Shown here: piece after piece, positions 1-6,505 of the stretch
Layout: each line of letters begins with the position of its first letter
Numbering within the stretch: the stretch's first letter is position 1
Assembly (NCBI GenBank): GCA_022361315.1
Contig: JAKSBB010001120.1
Location: forward strand, 1-13,239
Direction: 5' to 3'
Length of the DNA stretch: 13,239 nucleotides
Source: Desulfobacterales bacterium
GTDB lineage: Bacteria > Desulfobacterota > Desulfobacteria > Desulfobacterales > Desulfobacteraceae
Notes under the pieces: model-generated
What the model saw: only the letters and a program-made list of their open reading frames with translations
Databases searched by the model: none
What the model was told of the DNA's origin: nothing
Translations under genes and position numbers: made by a program

Positions 1-78
1 AATTTAAAAGATCAATTCATTTTGTTGAAAGATCGCGTCCCGTGAAGGAGATGACACAATCTGCCTGAAAAAATTAAA

Positions 79-103
79 GGCCGGGGCAGGCATTGTCCCG
101 GCC
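79..103 (-). terminator. Rho-independent terminator of the NlpC/P60-like gene
   Basis: A 10-bp inverted repeat (79-88 with 94-103, 5-base loop) lies 24 bp past the stop codon of the minus-strand gene ending at 127. Read on the minus strand, the GC-rich hairpin has one C-A mismatch and is followed by a T-rich tract (complement of positions 68-78, TTTAATTTTTT). This is the classic intrinsic terminator layout. On the plus strand the hairpin is followed only by TCCTTATATATT, so termination in that direction would be weaker. Confidence 0.75.
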
Positions 104-126
104 TCCTTATATATTAGGGAAAGGGG

Positions 127-1170
127 TCAGACTTTCTGACGGATACTCGGAGGAGAGAACATGGACAGACGGTCCATATCCAGGCGGCCCAGGGTAATCT
201 GAAGGGCCTCTTTCTCTTTATTCACCAGTTTAAACCAGTTCAACAGCTCGGCTTCCAAACTCTCTTCACCCACGGCTTTACCGCCGTTTTCTCCGGAAAG
301 GTTGTTGTCCATTTTGCCGGAGTTGATAAAGGTCCACTGGTCGTCCATCCGGGAGATCACCCCGGTGTGGCCACGGTTACGCATGGAAAAGGAAAGGATT
401 TGGCCCTGTTCAAGGCGGGGAGCCAGCTCGGCCATAATTTCGTCCACGGTTCCCTCAGGATCGGTTATCCGGTAGTAGGTCTCTTTGAAGACATCCTTGC
501 CGGAGGCAGATACGAGACCCTCTCCGTTCAGGTAGGTGTTCCGCGCCAGGCCCTGCTGACTGGCCCGGTTGACCAGATGCTCGTGGAGCCCGCCCTTACC
601 GGCGTACTGAACACCGAGCTCTTTCAGCCCCCCCACAAGGAGTTCATAGCAATCCATCTGCTCGTAATCCCTGCCGATAAACTGCTTTGCGGACTGGGAC
701 AGATCCAGCATGCGGGCCTCTTCGATTGCAGCAGCCGGATCAGATGTATCGGCTGCCACCGTAACGGCCTGTTGCGCCGTGAGATCGGGAAATCCGGCCG
801 GTGTACCGGCAGTGTGCTTCGCCAACATGATCTCCGCCGCTTTTCCCCAGGCCAGTTCCCGGGTATTCGGGTCATAGTGCACCTGGGTGCCCGGCGGAAT
901 TCTGTTAAAGGGCTTATCACTGTTTACCTGATCATGGATAATATTCCAGCACTCCGCTTTAAACGGACTTTTATAAAGCAGCTGGGAAACCGTGGGGGTA
1001 TCCCGGGTGATGGTTCCCAGCAGGACAGGTCCGCTGTCCGGTTCCCGGGATGCGGTGTCCATCTCACTTGCCAGAAGCGTATTAAACCGGAGCTGTGACT
1101 CCGACGGCCGGGACCATACCCCGTTGTTTGGCAGATTCGGCGCCGATATGCCGGTATTGTCAATTTTCAT
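127..1170 (-). CDS. NlpC/P60-like cysteine peptidase-fold protein
   Basis: 347 aa, not closely recognised. The central and C-terminal part looks like an NlpC/P60- or CHAP-type papain-like hydrolase. QMDCYELLVGGLKELG (about residues 171-186) places a Cys (174) at the start of a helix, as in the family DCSGLV motif. RGHTGVISRMDDQWTFINSG (266-285) supplies the His (268) and a polar third residue (Asn283). Such enzymes cleave cell-wall peptides. Around residues 66-110 is a small module ending in IPPGTQVHYDPNTRELAW, which resembles the end of a LysM-like or spore/flagellar-type binding module; this is weak. No signal peptide is visible, so it may act in the cytoplasm or be exported another way. 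The start at 1170 is chosen because GGAGG (complement of 1177-1181) sits 6 nt upstream. Extending to 1245 would put the start inside a sigma-54 promoter. The gene is single and ends in a terminator. The fold call is moderately sure; the function is inference. Confidence 0.6.
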   Translation of the reverse strand: MKIDNTGISAPNLPNNGVWSRPSESQLRFNTLLASEMDTASREPDSGPVLLGTITRDTPTVSQLLYKSPFKAECWNIIHDQVNSDKPFNRIPPGTQVHYDPNTRELAWGKAAEIMLAKHTAGTPAGFPDLTAQQAVTVAADTSDPAAAIEEARMLDLSQSAKQFIGRDYEQMDCYELLVGGLKELGVQYAGKGGLHEHLVNRASQQGLARNTYLNGEGLVSASGKDVFKETYYRITDPEGTVDEIMAELAPRLEQGQILSFSMRNRGHTGVISRMDDQWTFINSGKMDNNLSGENGGKAVGEESLEAELLNWFKLVNKEKEALQITLGRLDMDRLSMFSPPSIRQKV

Positions 1171-1228
1171 GCTGCACCTCCCTCGTTCGCAGGGGTTTGT
1201 TGCATATAAAGTTATATTTCTCGATAAC

Positions 1229-1245
1229 AGCAGAATGTGTGCCAA
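1229..1245 (-). promoter_or_regulatory. Sigma-54 (RpoN) promoter for the NlpC/P60-like gene
   Basis: On the minus strand the sequence is TTGGCACACATTCTGCT. It matches the sigma-54 consensus (YTGGCACGNNNNTTGCW) at nearly every defined position, with the required GG and GC exactly 10 bases apart. Transcription would start near 1218, leaving a leader of about 48 nt with the GGAGG site before the start at 1170. Such promoters need an enhancer-binding ATPase, so this gene is probably switched by a signal. Confidence 0.7.
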
Positions 1246-1362
1246 CAGAAGGAAAAGTTCTCCTGATACCTGCGGGCAAAGGGTTTCGGTGTTTCCCTTT
1301 CTGCCAAATCATGTGCTTCAATCATCTCTTTCGCCAATAAATTGACGGAAATACCGCCAATT

Positions 1363-1397
1363 TTCCGGCCGAAACCCCATCTTCCGAATCGGAAACC
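1363..1397. promoter_or_regulatory. Tandem dyads, candidate activator sites
   Basis: TTCCGAATCGGAA (1382-1394) is a perfect odd palindrome followed by ACC. TTCCGGCCGAAACC (1363-1376) is a related, shorter dyad, with centres about 19 bp apart. They lie roughly 145-180 bp upstream of the predicted sigma-54 start site near 1218, the usual distance for enhancer-binding-protein sites. They also sit beside the possible -35 of the divergent GNAT gene. A related half-site, GGTTTCGG, occurs at 1282-1289, inside the hairpin AAAGGG/CCCTTT (1278-1300). The sequence symmetry is seen directly; the role is inference. Confidence 0.4.
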
Positions 1398-1399
1398 AC

Positions 1400-1426
1400 T
1401 TGCAATTTTCCCCCTGTCGGTATAAC
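1400..1426 (+). promoter_or_regulatory. Weak sigma-70-like promoter for the GNAT operon
   Basis: TTGCAA (1400-1405) and TATAAC (1421-1426) are separated by 15 bp, shorter than the ideal 17. The -10 is good and the -35 is poor. A start near 1433 would give a leader of about 24 nt containing AAAGGAG (1441-1447). Confidence 0.35.
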
Positions 1427-1456
1427 TCAGTTTTCCTGAAAAAGGAGCAACGGACC

Positions 1457-2086
1457 ATGACGTCATTAACATTGACCCCATACACATTTAACAACCGTGA
1501 AATAGCCCGGGCCCTATACCAGGCCCTGACGGAAGATCCCTTTTATATAACCCTGGAACAGCATAGTGCTTCAGACAGGGAAGCGGCCAGAGAGGCGATG
1601 TTCCGTTACTACGATTATGCCCTGGCCGAAGCCCGCGATCACGGCAGACTAACCCTGACACCGGATGAACGATCCGGTGCGGCCATCTGGAACTGCCCCA
1701 TGGATGGCGGGACCGAGGCGGAACTAAGTAGAAAGAAAAAAGACTTTATTCTGGACTGCCTGGGAAGTGACAGCCTTAGGGCCTACACTGAGATTGTGGA
1801 TTTCATGTCGGCCCAATCTGCCGATGTGGTCCACCCGGAGTTCTGGTATTTGTCCATCCTGGGATTATCCCCGGACTGCCAGGGGCAGGGTATGGGCAAA
1901 GACCTGCTGGCACCTGTGCTGAAAGAAACAGATACCCTCGGTGTACACGTCTATGCAGAAAGCTTTACCCCGAGAAATTTCACTTTTTATGAACGGCTGG
2001 GATTCCAACCGGCCAAACTGGTGGAGGAACCTGTGACGCACAGCCAATACGCGATTCTGGTCAGACCGCCGCAACCTTTAGGATAA
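1457..2086 (+). CDS. GNAT-family N-acetyltransferase
   Basis: 209 aa. This is a Gcn5-related acetyltransferase, which moves an acetyl group from acetyl-CoA to an amine; the substrate cannot be told. The diagnostic motif A is at residues 131-160: a beta strand YLSILGLSPD followed by the CoA pyrophosphate-binding loop QGQGMG (142-147) and a helix. Motif B follows as VYAESFTPRNFTFYERLGF (165-183), where family members usually carry the N-x-x-x-Y-x-x-x-G-F pattern. The N-terminal half is helical and divergent, as usual for the family. The start at 1457 is chosen over 1400 because AAAGGAG ends 9 nt before it. The next gene begins 6 bp after the stop, so the two are cotranscribed. Confidence 0.85.
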   Translation: MTSLTLTPYTFNNREIARALYQALTEDPFYITLEQHSASDREAAREAMFRYYDYALAEARDHGRLTLTPDERSGAAIWNCPMDGGTEAELSRKKKDFILDCLGSDSLRAYTEIVDFMSAQSADVVHPEFWYLSILGLSPDCQGQGMGKDLLAPVLKETDTLGVHVYAESFTPRNFTFYERLGFQPAKLVEEPVTHSQYAILVRPPQPLG

Positions 2087-2092
2087 TTTGCC

Positions 2093-2566
2093 ATGACAGA
2101 CACCCAAAACCAAATGATAGAGACCCTTGCCCTGACCCGGACGCTCCTTGCGGACATGGTGACGGAATTAAAACGTAAAGGATGTGATTCAGATGATGCG
2201 CTGATTGTCCGGGCCGGTGAGGTGGATGACAGGCTTGCAGCGGAGGAAAAGATCTTGCGCCCCCGGGCGGAACCTGTGGCGGCCGAACCTGCAGCCCACC
2301 TAAAGCTGCATCAACGCCCGGCCGAAGCGGTCAACCAATTGAATTTATCGGAGTCGGATGCCCCGGATTTTGAAGCCTTAGGTCTTCCCCCGCACACCCG
2401 GGAAGACCTTGTCGAAGCCGCCTTCACCTTTGAAAATCAGCTCATGGCGACCCTCGGGGATGACAATGCCATGCCCTGGGAAGCATATACGGACCTGCCT
2501 GCGGACCGGCTGATAGGGATTGTGGCTGCTTCCGTAGATAAAATCTGCCGGCTGGGGGCCGGATAG
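2093..2566 (+). CDS. Conserved-looking hypothetical protein, acidic
   Basis: 157 aa, not recognised. Residues 1-57 are rich in Leu, Glu, Asp and Lys and are predicted helical. A proline/alanine-rich linker (about 57-80, with AEPVAAEPAAH) follows. The rest is an acidic, probably helical region ending in LPADRLIGIVAASVDKICRL. No signal peptide or membrane segment is seen. The ATG is 6 bp after the acetyltransferase stop, with AGGA about 9 nt upstream overlapping that gene's end, so translation is likely coupled. It may be a partner or target of the acetyltransferase, but that is only guilt by position. Synonymous-looking codon use and the operon position support a real gene. Confidence 0.7.
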   Translation: MTDTQNQMIETLALTRTLLADMVTELKRKGCDSDDALIVRAGEVDDRLAAEEKILRPRAEPVAAEPAAHLKLHQRPAEAVNQLNLSESDAPDFEALGLPPHTREDLVEAAFTFENQLMATLGDDNAMPWEAYTDLPADRLIGIVAASVDKICRLGAG

Positions 2567-2592
2567 CCGCACCCAACCGGACTGGCTTTCGA

Positions 2593-3333
2593 TTAGCTTT
2601 CGATCAGGTCCCGGATGGAGTCAATGTCTGCCAGGGCCTTTTCCATGGAAACATCTTCCCAGCCGTTTTCCTTGATCCGGGTCAGTTCTTTCAGGAACCG
2701 GCCCAGCGTCTGGGTATATTTGGCGGCAGCGCCAAGTCCGTCGGTGACTTTTCCCTGAATCTCACCGCTTTCCCGACGGCTCTCCTGCATCTCGTTGTAG
2801 GCCTTGTTGATGGACTTTTCCCCGGTCTGGACACTCTCCCGGATCTCCTCACTGCCGTGCTCCAGTACTTTCCGTGCCTTATCCACCTTGGCGGCGGAAA
2901 TACCCAGTTCCTTGGCCCGCTCTTCGTTCACGGCCTTCCGGGTCTTTTTCGGCGCATCTTCATCGGACCCGTCGGTCTCTTCCATGTTATCCAGAAGGGC
3001 CAGACATTTGAGGATATCTTCATCGGACATGTTCCGCCGGTTCCGCTGGATATGAAAACTGTAAAGAATGGCATCATCCTCATTTTCAAATGACTTGACC
3101 ACCACGGGCACGGAATCGAGCCCAAGTTCCCGGGCTGCGGTAAACCGGGTGTGGCCGTCCACCACGATTCCTTCTTCCTCCCAGACCACGATGGGGAATA
3201 CCGGATCAAATCCGTTGGTTTCCATGTCCTGACTGATGGCGGCCAGGGTTTCGGCCTTGATGGGGAAAAGGGTGTCAAAAGGTTCCCGGGTCTTCAGCCC
3301 GGCGGTGTCAACGACTTGGGTACGTGCTTCCAT
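2593..3333 (-). CDS. Stand-alone ParB/sulfiredoxin-fold DNA-binding protein
   Basis: 246 aa. The N-terminal ParB/Srx domain (about residues 15-105) shows the box VVDGHTRFTAARELG (57-71) and, after SVPVVVKSFENEDDAILY, the HIQRNRRNM segment (94-102). This corresponds to the ParB GERR/NLQRxDL region, where the family binds nucleotide. A helix-turn-helix-like part follows at about 130-180 (EERAKELGISAAKVDKARKV), then a coiled, charged C-terminus. No ParA lies nearby, so this is not an ordinary chromosome-partition pair. Such orphan ParB-like proteins are common in mobile elements and as regulators. It converges on the preceding operon with a 26-bp gap. A 9-base direct repeat (GCTTTCGAT at 2585-2593 and 2596-2604) brackets the stop codon. 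The SD is weak (AGGA, 4 nt from the ATG). Confidence 0.8.
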   Translation of the reverse strand: MEARTQVVDTAGLKTREPFDTLFPIKAETLAAISQDMETNGFDPVFPIVVWEEEGIVVDGHTRFTAARELGLDSVPVVVKSFENEDDAILYSFHIQRNRRNMSDEDILKCLALLDNMEETDGSDEDAPKKTRKAVNEERAKELGISAAKVDKARKVLEHGSEEIRESVQTGEKSINKAYNEMQESRRESGEIQGKVTDGLGAAAKYTQTLGRFLKELTRIKENGWEDVSMEKALADIDSIRDLIES

Positions 3334-3710
3334 ATATCCTGCTGCTGTTTATTTAAAGGTTTATTAATACTACGAAAATACTCATCGGATACCTGTGTTT
3401 GGTATCACCAGATCCGGCAGGTGGTTATACCTGAATTCCCGTCTAAGTTCAACGGTTTTGCAAAGCGATTCTTCATCATGGTTATGGAATCCCGGATACC
3501 CCGGAACCGGACAAAAAGAGGGAAGAAAGCTGGGAAACGGTACTTTACAGCAGGAGATATGCCTGGTAAAACCACAGTCAATCATCTGTATCAACGATCT
3601 GTATCAGCATTGACGGATTATTCTTTTATTCCGGGTATCAGAAAGGGCAGCCCTTCCGTCCGGGCAATTCACACTTTCCCCGTTTCTGCGCCGTTATGGA
3701 GGCATTTTTC
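3334..3710. other. 377-bp spacer between divergent ParB-like and channel genes
   Basis: No convincing gene is seen here. It must hold both promoters. Visible structure includes a perfect inverted repeat GATACC-N7-GGTATC (3388-3406), an imperfect hairpin GGTATCACC with GGTG...ATACC (3401-3431), two direct copies of ATCTGTATCA (3584-3593 and 3597-3606, 13-base period), and further GATACC (3495-3500) and GGTATC (3634-3639) copies. A TTGACG (3610-3615) lacks a well-placed -10. A GGAGG (3698-3702) is the SD of the channel gene. Confidence 0.6.
3388..3406. repeat. Inverted repeat GATACC-N7-GGTATC, candidate operator
   Basis: The 6-bp arms are perfect with a 7-base spacer, 55-73 bp upstream of the ParB-like start codon. 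A third half-copy (ATACC at 3427-3431) can pair with the same arm. This is the usual size and place for a regulator site, but there is no proof of binding. Confidence 0.35.
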
Positions 3711-4847
3711 ATGAATGAATTCAAACGCTACTGGATTTGCGCGGCTATCATCTCATCCCTGTGTATATTGTTGATCGGATATCAATGGTTCCAGGTCCAC
3801 CGTGTCGGCAAACAGAACACCGTTGAAATCCGGGATCGACACACATTGCAGCGGAACCTGGCAGCCAGGGACACCATTGAATTCAAAAACGGCAACACCC
3901 ATTGGGAAATCCCCACAGGATTCTTTATCCAGTCCCTGGCCTTTGTAAATTCCAGCGACGTCAACATCACAGGGTATCTCTGGCAGAAATACCCGGAAGA
4001 CTTCCCGTCCCATATCAAAAAAGGGATCATCTTCCCCGAAGAAGTCAGTTCAAACGGAACGACCCTCAGGCAGGCAACCACCCTCAAAGGAACGCAGAAC
4101 GGGATAAACTATAAAATGATCTGCTGGTACTTCGATGTCACCGTCCGCCAGTCCTTTGACTATTCAAAATACCCCCTGGATTTCCTCACGGTCTGGCTGC
4201 GGCTGTGGCCCGGAGACCTGAGGCTGGACCAGCAAGTCGTGCTGATACCGGATTTCGACGCGTATACGGATACGGCCAGAGATGTTTTCGGGGTGGATGC
4301 GGACATCGTCCAGGGGGAATGGGACATCACCGAAACCTTCTACTCCTATACCAACATTCCCTATGACACGAATTTCGGATTCTTTACCAAGGTGTCGGAT
4401 CACACCTACAAGGAATTTTACATCAACCTGGTCATCCGGCGAAATTTCATGAATGCATTCGTGGTCAACCTGGTTCCCCTCTTTGTGGTGGCTCTGCTTC
4501 TTTATGCCCAGATCATGACCGTATCCGGCCGGAAGGAACAGGCCGAACGATTCGGGTTTAATGCCAGTGGTGCCATCGCCACCTGCTCCGCCCTCTTCTT
4601 CATCGTTCTCCTGGCCCATATCCAGATCCGGCAATTATTTGCCGGTTCCGGCCTGGTCTATATCGAGTACTTTTATCTGGTCATGTACCTGGCGATACTC
4701 TGGACCGCACTGAACGCCTACGTTTTCTCGCTGGGTCGGTTGAGACGCTTTAACCTGATTCACTACCGTGACAACCTCATCCCCAAGCTGGCCTACTGGC
4801 CGGTGGTTCTCGGGTTGCTGGCGCTGATCACCTGGATTAAGCTTTGA
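3711..4847 (+). CDS. Prokaryotic pentameric ligand-gated ion channel-like protein (Cys-loop receptor superfamily)
   Basis: 378 aa. The layout fits a pLGIC (GLIC/ELIC relatives): a beta-rich periplasmic ligand-binding domain (about 40-240) and four membrane helices. M1 is about 247-270 with the family-typical proline (NLVPLFVVALLLY), M2 about 283-304, M3 about 315-339 and M4 about 360-376. In the extracellular part, IQSLAFVNSSDVNITGYLW (73-91) fits strands beta1-beta2. DYSKYPLDFLTVWLRLWP (150-167) fits the Cys-loop region, whose FPFD signature is here YPLD. As in other bacterial members, the two loop cysteines are missing. EWDITE (203-208) fits beta9. Unlike most family members, the N-terminus has an uncleaved-looking membrane anchor (8-27, no AxA site). 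The start at 3711 is set by GGAGG 8 nt upstream. The fold is assigned by my reading of motifs and topology; ligand and ion selectivity are unknown. It is single and converges on the exporter gene. Confidence 0.72.
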   Translation: MNEFKRYWICAAIISSLCILLIGYQWFQVHRVGKQNTVEIRDRHTLQRNLAARDTIEFKNGNTHWEIPTGFFIQSLAFVNSSDVNITGYLWQKYPEDFPSHIKKGIIFPEEVSSNGTTLRQATTLKGTQNGINYKMICWYFDVTVRQSFDYSKYPLDFLTVWLRLWPGDLRLDQQVVLIPDFDAYTDTARDVFGVDADIVQGEWDITETFYSYTNIPYDTNFGFFTKVSDHTYKEFYINLVIRRNFMNAFVVNLVPLFVVALLLYAQIMTVSGRKEQAERFGFNASGAIATCSALFFIVLLAHIQIRQLFAGSGLVYIEYFYLVMYLAILWTALNAYVFSLGRLRRFNLIHYRDNLIPKLAYWPVVLGLLALITWIKL

Positions 4848-4874
4848 CAACCCAACCGGCCAGGGCGATGAGAA

Positions 4875-5495
4875 CTACCCGCCGCGGCGGGCCAGGGCAA
4901 GCCCGAGGCCTGCGGCGATCATCATCCCGCCAGCCGTCCGTAGCACCGCCTTAAATACGTTCCGGCGCTGCAGAAAAAGCCTTGCCTGTCCCGCAGCCAG
5001 TGCCCAGACCGCCGTGACCGTAAACGTAATAAAAAGAAAGGTTGGCACAATCACCATAAACTGGACACCCAGGGGCCGCGACGTATCAATGAATTGCGGC
5101 AGAAAGGCGGCGATAAAGATCAGACTTTTGGGATTCGGGATGGTAACCACCAGCCCCTGAATAAAAAGATTTTTTCTGGAGACATTGGACGTTTGAAATT
5201 CCACTGGCTCCCCTGCCCCCCGCCACTGCCGTATCCCGAGATACACCAGATAGACGGCTCCACCCCAGCGCAGCCATTCAAAGGCCTCGGCCACGCCCTG
5301 CAGCAGCGAGGTCAGTCCCACCGCCGCCACCCCGAGCTGAACGGCAATCCCTGCGGTTTCCCCGGCCACCGTGGCAAGGGCCGGCCGCCAGCCGAATGAA
5401 ATGCTGTGGGCCACCGTCAGCAGCACAGAGGGACCGGGCAGGGAAATCATAATAGCGGTGGCAATGACAAAGGCCAAAAATACGTGTAGTTCCAT
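4875..5495 (-). CDS. LysE/RhtB-family amino-acid (or small amine) exporter
   Basis: 206 aa, standard length. The N-terminus holds the family signature: the first helix, then LPGPSVLLTVAHSISFGWRP (19-38), with A-x-x-G-E-T-x-G just after. The second half holds the conserved NPKSLIFIAAFLPQF (121-135). About six membrane helices are visible. The family exports amino acids such as lysine, threonine or homoserine lactones; the substrate here is unknown. SD AAGGAGG (complement of 5503-5509) lies 7 nt before the ATG. It sits 48 bp after the AraC-type gene on the same strand, so it is probably cotranscribed and controlled by it. A perfect CCCGCCGCGGCGGG palindrome (4878-4891) is part of its last codons. 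Confidence 0.93.
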   Translation of the reverse strand: MELHVFLAFVIATAIMISLPGPSVLLTVAHSISFGWRPALATVAGETAGIAVQLGVAAVGLTSLLQGVAEAFEWLRWGGAVYLVYLGIRQWRGAGEPVEFQTSNVSRKNLFIQGLVVTIPNPKSLIFIAAFLPQFIDTSRPLGVQFMVIVPTFLFITFTVTAVWALAAGQARLFLQRRNVFKAVLRTAGGMMIAAGLGLALARRGG

Positions 5496-5543
5496 GGGTT
5501 ATCCTCCTTTTTTTCTGAAGGATAACGCCATCCCAGACCTTAT

Positions 5544-6353
5544 TTATTGTAAAAAATTGATGCGGTAGGCCTGGGGGGTCACCGTTGTCATGGCTTTGAA
5601 ATAACGGTGGAAATGGCTTTGATCAAAAAAACCGCATTCTAGGGCGGTATCCGCTATCTCCCGGCCCTCCCGCAACAGCTCCCTGGCCTTTTCGATACGG
5701 CAGTTCATGCGGTAGGCATGGGGGGTGATGCCGGTGACCGCCTTAAAGCTGCGGATCAGGGTATAGGGATTGGCATCAAGGGAGGCTGCCAGGGAATCCA
5801 GGGGCCAGTCCCGCTGCAAATCCGTTGATAGCAATTTTTTCAGCCTTGCGACATCACCACCGGTTGTTTCCCGGGATTCCCCGGGGCGGCAGACCACAGT
5901 GAAAATATCACAGATAAGTTCATACAGAGCCTGCTCCTTTTCTTCCAGATGTACCTGGCCATCCATCAGCAGCACCATGGTCCGGCAATAGGCCTCGTAT
6001 AATGCCGCATTTTCAATCCGGGTCTTCTCCGCCGCAATAAAGCCCCCCACATTCCAGAGGGTCTGCTGCACTTTCAGACACCAGTCCGTATCCAGGTGAA
6101 GCATATAATAACTGCGGACAGATCCTTCGGCCGGGTTGCAGGCATGCAGGGCCTCGGGATTAAAAACCACCAGGGTGCCCGGCACAAGACTGGCCGTCTC
6201 CCCGTTCAGGGTATAAATAACCTCTCCGTCATCCACGGCACCGATACCAAGCGTCCGGTGCATATGGGGTTTAAAGGAATCCGAACTGCTCCGGGAGCAT
6301 CGCAGTTCTGCAAAGGGGAGATTCGGATCTTTGAAAAAACGTTCGCTTCTCAT
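5544..6353 (-). CDS. AraC/XylS-family transcriptional regulator
   Basis: 269 aa. The N-terminal cupin-like sensor (about 1-105) has HMHRTLGIGAVDDGEV and LVPGTLVVFNPEALHACNP, typical of AraC ligand-binding domains (AraC_binding). The C-terminus holds two helix-turn-helix units: one about 184-210 (LDSLAASLDANPYTLIRSFK) and one about 232-262, with the family signature ADTALECGFFDQSHFHRYFK and TPQAYR. This is the usual pairing with a LysE exporter, where the regulator senses the exported compound and turns on export. No clear SD precedes the ATG (AATATAGGCCC) and an in-frame TAA lies 12-10 nt upstream, so the start cannot move up. The mRNA may be leaderless or weakly translated. Confidence 0.92.
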   Translation of the reverse strand: MRSERFFKDPNLPFAELRCSRSSSDSFKPHMHRTLGIGAVDDGEVIYTLNGETASLVPGTLVVFNPEALHACNPAEGSVRSYYMLHLDTDWCLKVQQTLWNVGGFIAAEKTRIENAALYEAYCRTMVLLMDGQVHLEEKEQALYELICDIFTVVCRPGESRETTGGDVARLKKLLSTDLQRDWPLDSLAASLDANPYTLIRSFKAVTGITPHAYRMNCRIEKARELLREGREIADTALECGFFDQSHFHRYFKAMTTVTPQAYRINFLQ

Positions 6354-6435
6354 GGGCCTATATTAAGTGCTTTGAAACCGTTCGTCGAGGAATATCATGC
6401 CTTTAATGAAACGCGTGAAAAATCAAACAAATAAC

Positions 6436-6464
6436 TCGACCAAACAGAGCACGAATACTATATA
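6436..6464 (+). promoter_or_regulatory. Possible promoter of the ORF6N remnant
   Basis: TCGACC (6436-6441) and TATATA (6459-6464) are 17 bp apart, each matching four of six consensus positions. They lie 42 bp before the start codon, with AGGAG in between. Confidence 0.25.
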
Positions 6465-6505
6465 AAAAAGATCATAATCAGGTTCTTATCTCAGGAGATT
6501 TCAAA

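Noticed and set aside
1..68. Short open frames entering from the left edge, ending at 45 and 68
   Set aside because: Too short to tell a gene end from chance. Two frames are equally plausible.
110..140. AAAGGGGTCAGACTTT, similar to motifs often found near REP-type elements
   Set aside because: Single copy, overlapping the gene end, with only a 5-bp stem; no transposase nearby.
1212..1487. 91-codon minus-strand frame with a natural-looking stretch (ISVNLLAKEMIEAHDLAERE)
   Set aside because: It runs through the sigma-54 promoter and the start of the GNAT gene, has no SD and matches nothing known to me. A gene remnant cannot be excluded.
2548..2562. Hairpin CCGGC-N5-GCCGG at the end of the unknown gene
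   Set aside because: It lies inside the coding end with no T-tract after it. Rho-independent termination is not supported.
3559..3714. 51-codon plus-strand frame ending in an ATGA overlap with the channel gene
   Set aside because: The AGGAG is only 2 nt from its ATG, the composition is not protein-like, and the spacer repeats fall inside it. A leader peptide is possible but unsupported.
4878..4891. Perfect GC palindrome near the end of the exporter gene
   Set aside because: It encodes the Arg/Gly-rich C-terminus and has no T-tract on either side, so it is not a terminator.
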